NCBI RefSeq assembly: GCF_001043975.1
Contig: NZ_LABY01000017.1
Span: forward strand, 1 to 64,000
DNA: 64,000 nucleotides
Origin: Methylobacterium variabile
Lineage (GTDB): Bacteria > Pseudomonadota > Alphaproteobacteria > Rhizobiales > Beijerinckiaceae
Direction of reading: 5' to 3'
This document shows, one piece after another, positions 31,738 to 41,585 of the stretch. The translations under genes were made by a program, and so were the position numbers. The notes under the pieces are model-generated. The model saw only the letters and a list, made by a program, of their open reading frames with translations. It did no database searches and was not told the DNA's origin. Each line of letters starts with the position of its first letter. Position 1 is the stretch's first letter.

Positions 31738-33324
31738 TCACGCCTGCGCGAGGTCGGCCGCCGCCACGAGGGCGCGGGTATAGGCCTCCCGCGGGCGCTC
31801 CAGCACCGCGTCGGTCGGGCCGCGCTCGACCTCGCGGCCGTCGCGCAGCACCAGCACGGTGTCGGCGAGCGCCCGCACCACCGCGAGGTCGTGGGAGATG
31901 AACAGGTAGGCGAGGCCGTGGGCCGCCTGCAGGTCGCGCAGCAGGGCGACGATGTCGCGCTGCACCGTGCGGTCGAGGGCGGAGGTCGGCTCGTCGAGCA
32001 CGACGAGGCGCGGCCGCAGGATCATCGCCCGGGCGATGGCGATGCGCTGGCGCTGCCCGCCCGAGAAGGCGTGCGGGAAGCGGTGGCGCCAGGCGGGATC
32101 GAGGCGAACCTCGCGGAACGCCTCCGCCGCCCGCGCGTCGCGCGCCGCCGCGCTCAAGCGAGGCTCGTGGACCCGCAGGCCCTCGGTGACGATCTCGCCG
32201 GCGGTGAGCCGGGGCGAGAGCGAGCCCATCGGGTCCTGGAACACCGGCTGGAAGCCCCGGCGCAGGGGCCGCAGGGCGGCGCGGCCGAGGGCGGTGAGGT
32301 CGCGGTCCTCGAACCGCACCAGGCCGTGGGCGGCGGGCTCGAGGCGCAGGAGCGCCCGGCCGAGGCTCGACTTGCCCGAGCCCGATTCGCCGACGACCCC
32401 GAGGGTCTGCCCCGCCCGCAACGTCAGGTCGATGCCCGCGACCGCGAGGCGGGGGAAAGCGGCCCGCAGCAGGCGCGGGCGGCCCGGATAGGCGACGGAC
32501 ACCCCGCGCGCCTCCAGCACCACGGGGGCTCCCTCCGGCACCGGGCCCTTCCGGCCGGCGGGCTCGGCGGCGAGGAGGTCGCGGGTCTCGGGCGCCCGCG
32601 GATCCCGGAACAGCCGCTCGGTCGGGCCGGCCTCGACGAGGCGGCCGGCGCGCAGCACGGTGGTGCGGTCGGCGATCCGCCGCACCAGCCGCAGGTCGTG
32701 GGTGATGAACAGGAGCGCGAGGCCGAGCCGCGCCTTGAGGTCGGCGAGCAGGCCCAGGATCTGCGCCTGCACGGTGACGTCGAGCGCGGTCGTCGGCTCG
32801 TCGGCGATCAGCAGGTCGGGCTCGCAGGCGAGCGCCATCGCGATCATCACCCGCTGGCGCTCGCCGCCCGACAATTCGTGCGGGTAGGCGGAGAGGCGCG
32901 CGCCCGCGTCGCGGAGGCCGACGAGGCCGAGGAGGTCGCGCGCCCGCGCCGCCGCCTGGCGCCGGCTCAAGGAGCGATGGGCCCGCAGCGGCAGGGCGAT
33001 CTGGTGGCCGATGGTGAAGAGCGGATCGAGGGCGGTCATCGGCTCCTGGAACACCAGGCCGATGCGGGCGCCGCGGATCCGGTCGAGGGCGGGGCGGGCG
33101 AGGCCGACGAGTTCGGTGCCGTCGAAGCGCACGCTGCCCGAGACCCGCGCCTGCGGCGGCAGCAGGCCCATGACGGCGAGCGCGACCTGGCTCTTGCCCG
33201 AGCCCGACTCGCCGACGAGGGCGAGGGTCTCGCCCCGGGCGAGGTCGAGGTCGAGGCCGTCGAGGGCGGTCACGTCCCCGTCGGGGTAGCGCACGGTGAG
33301 GCCCCGCAGGGCGAGGAGGCTCAT
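31738..33324 (-). CDS. peptide/nickel-type ABC transporter double ATPase (YejF-like)
   Basis: This is a 528-residue fusion of two ABC ATPase domains (DppD- and DppF-like). Each has a Walker A (GESGSGKS), a signature (LSGGERQR in the first, FSGGQRQR in the second) and a Walker B with Glu ([16 protein letters not shown]). The oligopeptide C-terminal extension follows domain one. It powers import through the two permeases encoded directly upstream. It starts 18 bp after the OppC-type permease stop. The substrate is probably a peptide or similar solute, not determinable here. Confidence 0.93.
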   Translation of the reverse strand: MSLLALRGLTVRYPDGDVTALDGLDLDLARGETLALVGESGSGKSQVALAVMGLLPPQARVSGSVRFDGTELVGLARPALDRIRGARIGLVFQEPMTALDPLFTIGHQIALPLRAHRSLSRRQAAARARDLLGLVGLRDAGARLSAYPHELSGGERQRVMIAMALACEPDLLIADEPTTALDVTVQAQILGLLADLKARLGLALLFITHDLRLVRRIADRTTVLRAGRLVEAGPTERLFRDPRAPETRDLLAAEPAGRKGPVPEGAPVVLEARGVSVAYPGRPRLLRAAFPRLAVAGIDLTLRAGQTLGVVGESGSGKSSLGRALLRLEPAAHGLVRFEDRDLTALGRAALRPLRRGFQPVFQDPMGSLSPRLTAGEIVTEGLRVHEPRLSAAARDARAAEAFREVRLDPAWRHRFPHAFSGGQRQRIAIARAMILRPRLVVLDEPTSALDRTVQRDIVALLRDLQAAHGLAYLFISHDLAVVRALADTVLVLRDGREVERGPTDAVLERPREAYTRALVAAADLAQA

Positions 33325-33342
33325 GGCTGCAGGCTCATGGCT

Positions 33343-34464
33343 CTACGCCCGCACGTCGAGGGCGTCGCGCAGGCGCTCGCCGAGCAGCGTCAGGGCGAGC
33401 AGGGTGGCGACGAGGAACGAGGCCGGGACGACGAGCATCCAGGGCGCCGTCTCGAGGCTGCGGGCGCCGTCGGCGATCAGCACGCCCCAGCTCGTCGCCG
33501 GCTCCTGCACGCCGAGGCCGAGGAAGGAGAGGAAGCTCTCGAGCAGGATCACCCGGGGCACCATCAGGGCCGCGAAGGCGATGACAGGGCCGAGCAGGTT
33601 CGGCACCACGTGCCGGCGCAGGATCGCCCCCGTCGTGAGGCCGAGCGCTTCCGCCGCCCGGACGTAGTCGCGGCGCCGGATTCCTTGCGCCTCGGCCCGG
33701 ACGATGCGGGCCATGTCGAGCCACTCGACGGCGCCGACCGCGACGAAGATCAGCGCGACCGAGCGGCCGAAGAACACCACCAGCATGATGACGAAGAACA
33801 CGAAGGGCAGGGAGTACAGGATGTCGACGAGGCGCATCATCGCCGCATCGATCCGCCCGCCGAGGGTGCCGGCGAGCGCCCCGTAGGCGACCCCGATGCC
33901 CAACGCCACCGCGGTCGCCATCAGGCCCAGCGCCAGCGAGAGGCGGCCGGCCACGAGCGTGCGGGTGAGGAGGTCGCGCCCCAGCGTGTCGGTGCCGGCG
34001 AGGAAGCGCAGTCGGTGCAAGGGGGCCTCGACGGTGAGCCGCCGCCCGTCCTCGGCGCGGGCGATCACGCGCGGCTCCCCGAAGGTGTCCGAGCGGGAGA
34101 AGAAGGTCAGCACCCGCGGATCGATCGGGCGGTCGGAGGCCAGCGTCAGCCGGACCGCGTCCGCCGTGACGGCGACGTCCTCCGCCCGCACCCGCATGCG
34201 GAAGGCGAGCCGGTCGAGGGCGGGGCGCACGGCCTCCGGGGTGGGATAGAGCGACGGCGAGGGCGGCGTGCCGGGATAGTCGTAGTAGAGACGGTCGTAG
34301 GGGTGGCCGGTGACGAAGGGCCCGAGGGTGCAGGCGAGGGCGACGAGCAGCAGCAGGGCGGCGCAGGCCCGCGCGAGGCGGTCGCCGAGGAGGCGCCGGC
34401 GGGCGCGGGCGAGGAGCGAGGCCTCCGCCCAGGCGGGGGCGTGGCCGGCCTGGGACCGGCTCAT
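33343..34464 (-). CDS. ABC transporter permease, OppC/DppC type
   Basis: This is a 373-residue inner-membrane permease. One N-terminal helix is followed by a large periplasmic insert (about residues 55-175). The five-helix permease core follows, with the EAA loop region RAAEALGLTTGAILRRHVVPN. The long periplasmic insert is characteristic of YejE-like permeases. The ATG at 34464 overlaps the stop of the OppB-type gene (ATGA), implying coupled translation. Confidence 0.92.
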   Translation of the reverse strand: MSRSQAGHAPAWAEASLLARARRRLLGDRLARACAALLLLVALACTLGPFVTGHPYDRLYYDYPGTPPSPSLYPTPEAVRPALDRLAFRMRVRAEDVAVTADAVRLTLASDRPIDPRVLTFFSRSDTFGEPRVIARAEDGRRLTVEAPLHRLRFLAGTDTLGRDLLTRTLVAGRLSLALGLMATAVALGIGVAYGALAGTLGGRIDAAMMRLVDILYSLPFVFFVIMLVVFFGRSVALIFVAVGAVEWLDMARIVRAEAQGIRRRDYVRAAEALGLTTGAILRRHVVPNLLGPVIAFAALMVPRVILLESFLSFLGLGVQEPATSWGVLIADGARSLETAPWMLVVPASFLVATLLALTLLGERLRDALDVRA

Positions 34465-35384
34465 CCGACGTCCCGCAGCCGCGGGTCGATGAGGGCGCAG
34501 GCGAGGTCGGCGACGAGGTTGAGCACGAGGACGAACCCCGCGATCAGCACCACGGTGCCGAGCACCAGCGTGTAGTCGCGGTTGATCGCGCCGTCGACGA
34601 AGTAGCGCCCGACGCCCGGCAGGCCGAACACCGTCTCGACCACGACCGAGCCGGTGAGGAGGCCGGCCGCGGCGGGCCCGAGATAGGACACGACCGGGAG
34701 CGCCGCGCCGCGCAGGGCGTGGAGCGCCAGGGTGCGGGGCGGCAGGCCGAGCGCCCGCAGGGTGCGCCAGTGCGGCCGGTCGAACACCTCGACGAGGCCG
34801 GCCCGGGCGAGGCGGGCCACCACCGCGACCTGCGGCAGCGCCAGGGTGACGACCGGCAGGACGAGGTTTCTCGGGGATCCGTCGTCCCAGCCGCCGACGG
34901 GGAGCCAGCGCAAGGAGAGACCGAAGGCGATCTGGAGCAGCGGGGCGACCACGAAGCCCGGCACGGTCAGCGCGAAGGTCCCGAGGGTCGTGACCGCGTG
35001 GTCGAGACTGGTCCCCCGCCGCAGGGCCGCCAAGCCCCCGAGCACCGTGCCGAGGAGGAGCGAGACCAGGAGGGCGAGGCCGCCGAGCGTCATCGAGACC
35101 GGCAGGCCGCGGGCGAACAGCTCCGCCACCGAGAGGTCGCGCACCGAGAACGAGGGCCCGAGATCGCCCCGGGCCAGGGCCGCGAGGTAGCGCCCGTACT
35201 GGACGAGGAGCGGCTGGTCGAGGCCGTAGACCCGGCGCAGGTTCTCCATCGCGGCGGCCGGCAGCGGCCGCTCGAGGTCGAACGGCCCGCCCGGGGCGAG
35301 CCGCACCAGGAAGAACGACAGGGTGACGACGATGAAGAGCGTCGGGACACTCTGGGCGAGGCGGCGCAGGATGGTGGCGAGCAC
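34461..35384 (-). CDS. ABC transporter permease, OppB/DppB type
   Basis: This is a 307-residue permease with the OppB N-terminus (ILRRLAQSVPTLFIVVTLSFFLVRLAPGGPF without interruption in the family pattern), six helices and an EAA loop (RTLRALGLPPRTLALHALRGA). It forms the heteromeric channel with the OppC-type subunit encoded next. The gene overlaps that one by 4 bp. It lies 111 bp downstream of a chemoreceptor gene on the same strand. Confidence 0.92.
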   Translation of the reverse strand: MLATILRRLAQSVPTLFIVVTLSFFLVRLAPGGPFDLERPLPAAAMENLRRVYGLDQPLLVQYGRYLAALARGDLGPSFSVRDLSVAELFARGLPVSMTLGGLALLVSLLLGTVLGGLAALRRGTSLDHAVTTLGTFALTVPGFVVAPLLQIAFGLSLRWLPVGGWDDGSPRNLVLPVVTLALPQVAVVARLARAGLVEVFDRPHWRTLRALGLPPRTLALHALRGAALPVVSYLGPAAAGLLTGSVVVETVFGLPGVGRYFVDGAINRDYTLVLGTVVLIAGFVLVLNLVADLACALIDPRLRDVG

Positions 35385-35495
35385 GGAATCGGGACGGGCG
35401 GACCGGGGTGGAGCGGCCGGCAGGATAGAGCATCGGCCCGGGAAGCGATGCCCACTTTCTCGAGCCGCGAGCCGGAGCGGACGTCCGGCCCCGCC

Positions 35496-37592
35496 TCACG
35501 CCGCCCGCAGGCCGGACAGGAACGCCCCGACCTCGCCGCGCAGCGCCTCGGCATCGGCCGACAGGCGGCGCGCCGCCGCCGCCACCTCGTCCGCCGCCGC
35601 ACCGGCCTCGCCCGCATGCGAGCGCACCTGTGCGATGCTCGTCGTCACGCCCGCGCTGCCCTCCGCCATCTGCGCCACGTTGCGCACCACCTCCTGCATC
35701 GTCGCCTGCTGCTGCTCCACGGCGGCGGCGATCGCGCTCGAGCCCGCATTGGCCCGTTCCAGCGTCCCGCCGATCCCGCCTACCGCCGAGACGGTCCGGC
35801 GCGTCGCCTCGCGGATCTGCGCCACCTGGCCCGCGATCTCCCCGGTCGCCCGCGCGGTCTGGCTCGCCAGCTGCTTGACCTCGGCGGCGACCACCGCGAA
35901 CCCGCGGCCGGCCTCACCCGCCCGGGCCGCCTCGATCGTCGCGTTGAGCGCCAGCAGGTTGGTCTGGTCCGCGATCGAAGAGATCAACGCCACCACCTCG
36001 CCGATCTTCTGCGCCCCGGCCTCGAGCGCCTGCACCGTCGCGCCCGTGTCCCGCGCGTCCGCCACCGCCCCGGCGACCAGCTCGGCCGAGCCGGCGATCT
36101 GGCCGGCGATCTCGCGGGCCGTCAGGCTCATCTCCTCGGCGGAGGCGGCGACCATCTGCACGTTGGACGAGGTGTGCTGGGCGGTCGCGGCCACCGAGGC
36201 GGCCTGGCGGCCGGTCTCCTGCACGGCGCCGGCCATGGTGCCGGCATTGCCGCCGAGCCGGGCCGCGGCCTGGGACAGGGAGTCGACGAGATGGCCGATG
36301 CGGGCCTCGAAGGCGCCCGCGGTCTCGACCGTGGTGGCGCGGCGCTGGACCTCGGCGTCGGCCCGGGCGAGGGAGGCCTCCGCCTCCAGGGCGCGGTTGC
36401 GCACGAGGCCGTCCTTGAACACCGCGAGGGCGCGGGCCATGGCGCCGATCTCGTCCCGGCGCGCCTGCCCGGCCACGTCGGCGGTGAGGTCGCCCTCCGC
36501 CAGGCACTCCATGGTGCGCGTCATCCGGGCAAGGGGACGGGAGACGCGGGCGACCACCGCGAGCCCGGCGCAGGTCAGCGTCAGGGCGAGGGCGGCGACC
36601 AGTGCGCAGCCGACCAGATCCGCGCGCGCGGCGGCGGCGTGCCCGTCGGCGGCCCGGCTCAGGAGAATCACGGCCTCCTCGGCGATGGCGACGATGGTGT
36701 CGAGGGCCGTCCCGATCTCCTTGCGCCACGGCACGACCTGGGGCCGCGGCAGGGCGAGGTCCGAGAGGGCCGCGACGACGGCCTTGCGCCGCTCGTGGAA
36801 GGCGCCGCCGAAATAGGCGGCGTCGGCCGCGGCCACGGCGGCCTGGAGCGAGGGCTGGTCCGCATTGCGCCGCGCGAGGGTGCGCACCGTCGCCATCGCC
36901 TCGTCGGCCTTGGCGCGGTTCACGACGAGGTCGAGCGCCTCCTGCGGGGTGATCACCCGGCCCTGGGCGAGCCCGGTCGTGATGACGACGTCGGCGTTGC
37001 CGGCGTGGTTGCGGGCGGTCCAGGCGTGGGCGCGCGCGGCGATCAGGTCGGCGAGCGCGGCGTCGCTGCGCTGGATCTGCGTCTCGACCGCGGTCGCCAG
37101 CGCCTCGATGGCCGCCAGGAACGCGGTCCCCTGCGTGGAGACGCGGCCGCCGAGGGCCTTGTCGCGGCCGGGAAGCGGCCGGCGCATCTGCTCCGCCACC
37201 GCCTGGCGGATCTCGTGCCAGGTCGCGGCCGCCTGCGTCAGGGCCTCGACGGCGGAGGCCTGGAGATGCCCGGCCTCCCGGAGGGCGACGAGCTCGGGCA
37301 GGGCGGAGCGGAGCAGTTCGTCGAGCGCCGCGGTCTTCGCGGACACGGCCTTCTGATTGTCCTCGGCCGCCTGCCCTTCGAGGGCCAGGAGCGCGACGGT
37401 CCCGACCCGCTCGTAGCGCAGGTTCGAGAGGGCGCGCAGCAGAAGCACGTCGACGCCGGCGAGGCGGGCGACCTCGCCGGAGGCGTGCCAGGCGCGCCAC
37501 GATGCGTGCAGGGCCCATCCGGAGCTCATCGTCAGGATGAGGCCGAGGGCGAGGATGACGCTGGTCAGCTGGTGCCGGATCGACAAGGTCAT
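35496..37592 (-). CDS. methyl-accepting chemotaxis protein
   Basis: This is a 698-residue chemoreceptor. TM1 spans residues 7-29, an all-helical periplasmic sensor of about 285 residues follows (with an NIT-like segment [20 protein letters not shown]), then TM2 (about 315-340), a HAMP linker and the cytoplasmic signalling domain. Its hairpin tip [18 protein letters not shown] binds CheW/CheA. The ATG at 37592 follows AGGAGG; a longer upstream frame is rejected. It is sandwiched between a binding-protein gene and permease genes of a peptide ABC transporter on the same strand, suggesting it may sense the same solute. Confidence 0.92.
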   Translation of the reverse strand: MTLSIRHQLTSVILALGLILTMSSGWALHASWRAWHASGEVARLAGVDVLLLRALSNLRYERVGTVALLALEGQAAEDNQKAVSAKTAALDELLRSALPELVALREAGHLQASAVEALTQAAATWHEIRQAVAEQMRRPLPGRDKALGGRVSTQGTAFLAAIEALATAVETQIQRSDAALADLIAARAHAWTARNHAGNADVVITTGLAQGRVITPQEALDLVVNRAKADEAMATVRTLARRNADQPSLQAAVAAADAAYFGGAFHERRKAVVAALSDLALPRPQVVPWRKEIGTALDTIVAIAEEAVILLSRAADGHAAAARADLVGCALVAALALTLTCAGLAVVARVSRPLARMTRTMECLAEGDLTADVAGQARRDEIGAMARALAVFKDGLVRNRALEAEASLARADAEVQRRATTVETAGAFEARIGHLVDSLSQAAARLGGNAGTMAGAVQETGRQAASVAATAQHTSSNVQMVAASAEEMSLTAREIAGQIAGSAELVAGAVADARDTGATVQALEAGAQKIGEVVALISSIADQTNLLALNATIEAARAGEAGRGFAVVAAEVKQLASQTARATGEIAGQVAQIREATRRTVSAVGGIGGTLERANAGSSAIAAAVEQQQATMQEVVRNVAQMAEGSAGVTTSIAQVRSHAGEAGAAADEVAAAARRLSADAEALRGEVGAFLSGLRAA

Positions 37593-37856
37593 GGCGATGT
37601 CTTTCCTCCTGGTGCGGCCGTGTCGCGACGGGCCGCCCGTGGCGCGTACGGCGCCGGGGTCGGCCGGCGGGCGTTCGGCATTCCGCTGCCGGTCAGGTTC
37701 GTGGGAAGACGCATCCGCTCCCGCGGGGCGCACCACCCGGGCGCGATGCCTTCCTGAAGGTCAATTCCTAGTGCGACGGCCTTAACAAGGCGAGAACGCG
37801 AGGTAATAACAGAGGCATACTTGCGACGACGCCGGAAACCCTGCGGCAGAGCGCGA

Positions 37857-39449
37857 TCAGGGCGCGAGCGACAGCCAGCGGGTCGGCGAGACGCCGCGCA
37901 GGTTGGGCGTGAAGCCGCGCAGGCGCGGCCCGATCAGGTGCTTGTGCCGGTAGTGCAGCAGGGGGATCCAGGGCAGGTCGGCGAGGAAGACCTCCTCGGC
38001 CCGGTAGAGGATCCGGGCCCGCGCGGCGAGGTCGGTCTCCCGGGCGGCGTCGCGCATCAGGGCGTCGTAGGCCGGGTTGGCGTAGCGGCCCGAGTTGAAG
38101 CCGTCATTGCCGCTCTCGACCAGGAACAGGAAATTCTGCGGGTCGGCGTAGTCGGCGATCCAGCTCATCCGGGCGAGGTCGAAGGGACCGCCGTCGCGCA
38201 GGTAGGCGAAGTGGGTCTTGGCGTCGGTGGCGGCGAAGGACGTGGCGACGTTGAGCGGCCGCCACATGTCGGCGATCGCCACCATGGTGTTCCGGTTGTT
38301 GTCGGTGATGTTGTAGCGCAGCTCGACCGCGAGGGGCTTTCCTCCCGGGCCGTAGCCGGTCTCGCGCAGGAGCGCGATCGCCGCGTCCTCGCGCTCCAGC
38401 GGCGAGAGGTCCCGGCCCGGCATGACGGGCGGCGGGAGCGCGTTGTCGAGCCCGGCCGGCGTCAGGGAATAGGCCGGCAGCATCGTCTCGCCCCAGACCG
38501 CCTCGGCCAGGAACTCGCGGTCGAGGGCGAGCGACAGGGCGCGGCGCACCCGCACGTCGTCGAGGGGGCGCTTCCTCACGTTGACCATCAGCGCCAGGAC
38601 GCCGAGGGCCGGGTTGAGCACCACCCTCTCGCCGAAGCGCCCCTTCAGGGCGCGCACCTGGTCGGCGGGCAGGTCGTCGAGGGAGTCGATCTCGCCGGCG
38701 GCGAAGCGGCGCACGGCGGCGGCGAGGTCCGGGGTCGGGATGTACTCGACCTGGGGAATCGCGACCCGGCCGGCCTCGCGGTAATGCGGGTTGCGGACCG
38801 CGGTGATGCGGTCGTTGGGGGAGAAATCCTTGAGGAGGTAGGCGCCGTTCGACACGAGGTTGCCGGGCCGGCTGAAGGCCTCGCCGTGGCGGGCGAGGGA
38901 GGGGCGGTGCACGGGCGTGCTCGCCTGGTGGGTCATCAGCTCGACGAAGTAGGGGGTCGGCTGCTCCAGGGTGATGACGACGGTGAGCGGGTCGGGCGCG
39001 GCGACGCCGACGGCCCCGACCGGCATCGCCCCGCGGTTGACCGCCTCGGCGTTGCGGATCGGCGCCAGCACGCTGGCGTACTTCGCCCCCGTCGCCGGAT
39101 CGAGCATGCGGCGGAAGCCGTGGACGAAGTCTTCGGCCACGACGGGATCGCCGTTCGACCAGCGTCCGTCGGGGCGCAAGGCGAAGGTCCAGGTCAGGCC
39201 GTCGGCCGAGGTGGTCCAGCCCGCGGCGGCGCCCGGCACCAGGGCGCCGTCGGGGCCGTAGGTGCTCAGGCCCTCGTAGAGGTCGAGCAGGATCGTCGCC
39301 TCGGCTACCGTCGAGGTCTTGTGCGGATCGAGGGTCTCGGGGTCGGCGCCGTTGCCCCGCCGGTAGATCGCGGGGCCGGCGGCCCGGGCGGGGGCCGGCG
39401 CGCCCGCGGCCGCCCCCACCAGGCCGGCGAGGACGTCGCGCCGCCGCAT
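37857..39449 (-). CDS. peptide-type ABC transporter substrate-binding protein
   Basis: This is a 530-residue periplasmic binding protein of the OppA/DppA family (SBP_bac_5). Residues 1-24 carry a twin-arginine signal (MRRRDVLAGLVGAA). The mature protein opens with GADPETLDPHKT, as in oligopeptide-binding proteins, and has the usual late WIADYADPQNFL segment. The ATG at 39449 lies 8 bp after the stop of the GlcG/HbpS-like gene. It likely serves the OppB/OppC/YejF-type genes located after the chemoreceptor gene. Confidence 0.92.
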   Translation of the reverse strand: MRRRDVLAGLVGAAAGAPAPARAAGPAIYRRGNGADPETLDPHKTSTVAEATILLDLYEGLSTYGPDGALVPGAAAGWTTSADGLTWTFALRPDGRWSNGDPVVAEDFVHGFRRMLDPATGAKYASVLAPIRNAEAVNRGAMPVGAVGVAAPDPLTVVITLEQPTPYFVELMTHQASTPVHRPSLARHGEAFSRPGNLVSNGAYLLKDFSPNDRITAVRNPHYREAGRVAIPQVEYIPTPDLAAAVRRFAAGEIDSLDDLPADQVRALKGRFGERVVLNPALGVLALMVNVRKRPLDDVRVRRALSLALDREFLAEAVWGETMLPAYSLTPAGLDNALPPPVMPGRDLSPLEREDAAIALLRETGYGPGGKPLAVELRYNITDNNRNTMVAIADMWRPLNVATSFAATDAKTHFAYLRDGGPFDLARMSWIADYADPQNFLFLVESGNDGFNSGRYANPAYDALMRDAARETDLAARARILYRAEEVFLADLPWIPLLHYRHKHLIGPRLRGFTPNLRGVSPTRWLSLAP

Positions 39450-39457
39450 GACGATGG

Positions 39458-39892
39458 TCAGGCGCCGGTCTCGGCCTGGAGCCCGGCGGCCTCGATGCCG
39501 GCGACCGCTGCCTTCTCGTCGTTGTCGGAGGTGTCGCCCGAGATGCCGACCGCGCCGACGAGCTTGCCGTCGCGCTTGATCAGCACGCCGCCCGGGACCG
39601 GGATCAGGCCGGCCGGACCCGCGACGTGGGTGACGGCGGCGACGAAGTAGGCCTGCTCCTCGGCCCGCTTGGCGATGGCCCGCGAGCCGATGCCGAGCGC
39701 CAGCGCGCCGCTGGCCTTGCCGGTGGCGATCTCGGCCCGCTTCAGGCTGGTGCCGTCCTCGACGGAGGCCGCCTTGAGGGCGCCGCGGGCGTCCAGCACC
39801 ACGACGGCCAGGGGCTTGAGCCCGAGCGCGCGTCCGGCCTTGAGGGCGCTCGCGACGATGGTCGAGGCGGCGTCGAGGGTGAGGTCGGACAT
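39458..39892 (-). CDS. GlcG/HbpS family protein
   Basis: This is a 144-residue small protein of the GlcG/HbpS (DUF336) family. SLKRAEIATGKASGALALG and the glycine-rich VPGGVLIKRDGKLVGAVGISGDTSDNDEKAA region are the family core. Members include a haem-degrading/binding HbpS and glycolate-operon GlcG; the role here is unknown. The terminal region lies 8 bp upstream of the substrate-binding protein gene, so it is probably the first gene of that transport unit. No signal peptide is present, implying a cytoplasmic protein. Confidence 0.85.
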   Translation of the reverse strand: MSDLTLDAASTIVASALKAGRALGLKPLAVVVLDARGALKAASVEDGTSLKRAEIATGKASGALALGIGSRAIAKRAEEQAYFVAAVTHVAGPAGLIPVPGGVLIKRDGKLVGAVGISGDTSDNDEKAAVAGIEAAGLQAETGA

Positions 39893-39977
39893 CGTGGGAA
39901 GCTCCGGGTCGTCGCGCGAGCGGCCTTCGGTTCGCGCGCAGGGAAGAACTCTCGGGGCTTACCCCGCCTGACGGGGC

Positions 39978-40003
39978 GCCGCCAAGCGGTGCCGCCAAGC
40001 GGT
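39978..40003. repeat. 13-bp tandem repeat, two copies
   Basis: GCCGCCAAGCGGT occurs twice in tandem; each copy contains the mini-hairpin CCGC-CAA-GCGG. Immediately to the left, CCCCG (39962-39966) pairs with CGGGG (39972-39976). The cluster sits downstream of purU and upstream of the GlcG/HbpS-like gene on the minus strand and may act as a weak transcription barrier. Confidence 0.7.
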
Positions 40004-40042
40004 GCTGTCATGCGGCGGGGCGGCCCGTCGGCACCGGCCGCC

Positions 40043-40906
40043 TCAATCCGTGAACACCACCGTCTTGCGGCCGTTGGCGATCACCCGGTCCTCGAGCACG
40101 TAGCGCACGGCCCGGGCCAGTACCCGGCGCTCGATGTCGCGGCCCTTGCGCACGAGGTCGTCGGGGGTGTCGCGGTGCGAGATGCGCTCGACATCCTGCT
40201 CGATGATCGGCCCCTCGTCGAGATCGCCGGTGACGAGGTGCGACGTGGCGCCGATCAGCTTCACGCCCCGGGCATGGGCCTGGTGGTAGGGGCGCGCGCC
40301 CTTGAAGCCGGGCAGGAACGAGTGATGGATGTTGATGCAGCGCCCCGAGAGCTTCTGGGCGAGGTCGTCCGACAGGATCTGCATGTAGCGGGCGAGCACC
40401 ACGAGCTCGGCGCCGGTCTCCTCGACCAGCCGCCACAGGGCGGCCTCCTGCTGCGGCTTGGTGTCGGGGGTGATCGGCAGGTAATGGAACGGCATCCCGG
40501 CGAGGTCGGCGGCGCCGTAGGTCTCGCGGGGATAGTTCGCCACGACGGCGCAGACCTCCATCGGCAGCTCGCCGATGCGCCAGCGGTAGAGCAGGTCGTT
40601 GAGGCAGTGGTCGAAGCGCGAGACGAGCAGCATCACGCGCCGCCGCTCGGCCCGGTCGCGCAACGACCAGTCCATGCCGAAGCGCTGCGCCACGGCGGTG
40701 AAGCCCTCGGCCAGCGCGTCGCGCCCCGGCGCGCCTTGCACGGGGTTGAACACGATCCGCATGAAGAAGCGGCCGGTCTCCACGTCGTCGAATTGCTGCG
40801 CGTCGAGGATGTTGCAGCCGGCCTCGAACAGGTAGGCCGACACGCCGGCCACGATCCCCGGGACGTTGGTGCAGGAGAGGGAAAGGACGTAGGAGGGGGT
40901 GGTCAT
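40043..40906 (-). CDS. purU: formyltetrahydrofolate deformylase PurU
   Basis: This is a 287-residue enzyme hydrolysing 10-formyl-THF to formate and THF. Residues 1-85 form an ACT-like regulatory domain ([15 protein letters not shown]). Residues 90-287 form the formyltransferase-type hydrolase with the catalytic segment [19 protein letters not shown] (conserved His) and [17 protein letters not shown] (Asp). The length is normal. The ATG at 40906 follows AGGAGGGGGTGGTC. In methylotrophs PurU can adjust C1 flux between formyl-THF and formate; that is context, not shown by sequence. Confidence 0.95.
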   Translation of the reverse strand: MTTPSYVLSLSCTNVPGIVAGVSAYLFEAGCNILDAQQFDDVETGRFFMRIVFNPVQGAPGRDALAEGFTAVAQRFGMDWSLRDRAERRRVMLLVSRFDHCLNDLLYRWRIGELPMEVCAVVANYPRETYGAADLAGMPFHYLPITPDTKPQQEAALWRLVEETGAELVVLARYMQILSDDLAQKLSGRCINIHHSFLPGFKGARPYHQAHARGVKLIGATSHLVTGDLDEGPIIEQDVERISHRDTPDDLVRKGRDIERRVLARAVRYVLEDRVIANGRKTVVFTD

Positions 40907-40955
40907 GGGAGCCCGGGCCGGAAACAAGGATCGGCCCACGCCCTAGGCGATCGTC

Positions 40956-41585
40956 TCAGGCGCGTGAAGCCCCTTCCCTGACGAAGGCGATCCGGTCCCA
41001 GGTGACGCCGGGACGGCCGAGCTGGGCATCCCCGTCGGTCCGGCAGAGGACGCAGCGCAGGCCCTCGGCCCGCGCGAGATCGATCGTCTCGGTCGCCTCG
41101 ACGTCGAACATCCGGCGTCCGGGCGGCACCGGACCGTGGCGCAGCGAGAGCGCCATCAGGCCGCCGGCCCGGAGCAGGGCGGCGATGCGCGTCATGCCGC
41201 GCCGCCGCTCGTCCGCGTCGAGGTGCATCCACACGGCCGTGAGCATCACGACGTCGAAGGTCTCGCCGCTCCCGGCCAGCACGGACAGGTCCGGCAGGCC
41301 GTCGTCGAGCCACGTGATCCGCGGCGACCGATGCAGCGCGACCGCGTGCCGGCGCAGCTCGGCCGTCGGCTCCACGGCGGTCACGCGGTAGCCGAGGGCC
41401 GCGAAGCCCGCCGCATCGCGTCCGGTCCCGGCGCCGACATCGAGGACATGGGCCGGCGGCGCGGGCAGGAGCGGCAGGATCGCGGCGTGGATGTCCGAAA
41501 AGGCGATGCTCTCGTATTGTGAGACCAGCGCCTCGGCCTGCGCGGCATAGCCGTCGGTCCCGTGCGGGATCCCGGTCCGCGTCAC
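40956..41585 (-). CDS. class I SAM-dependent methyltransferase, coupled to ABC-F gene
   Basis: This is a 209-residue methyltransferase with motif I VLDVGAGTGRDAAGFAALG (SAM-binding GxGxG), acidic residues at the end of beta-2 (VEPT) and the DVVMLTAVWMHL segment. The start is GTG at 41585, overlapping the ABC-F stop codon as GTGA, so expression depends on the ABC-F gene. The substrate is unknown. The tight coupling to an ABC-F ribosome-associated ATPase raises the possibility of a translation-related target. Confidence 0.85.
   Translation of the reverse strand: MTRTGIPHGTDGYAAQAEALVSQYESIAFSDIHAAILPLLPAPPAHVLDVGAGTGRDAAGFAALGYRVTAVEPTAELRRHAVALHRSPRITWLDDGLPDLSVLAGSGETFDVVMLTAVWMHLDADERRRGMTRIAALLRAGGLMALSLRHGPVPPGRRMFDVEATETIDLARAEGLRCVLCRTDGDAQLGRPGVTWDRIAFVREGASRA

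Noticed and set aside
30986..31783. 265-codon plus-strand frame over the exported-protein gene at 31178
   Set aside because: The opposing gene has a signal peptide and a good ribosome binding site, while this frame has none.
34719..37757. 1012-codon plus-strand open frame across the chemoreceptor and permease genes
   Set aside because: It spans two clearly real genes on the other strand and has shadow-type composition.
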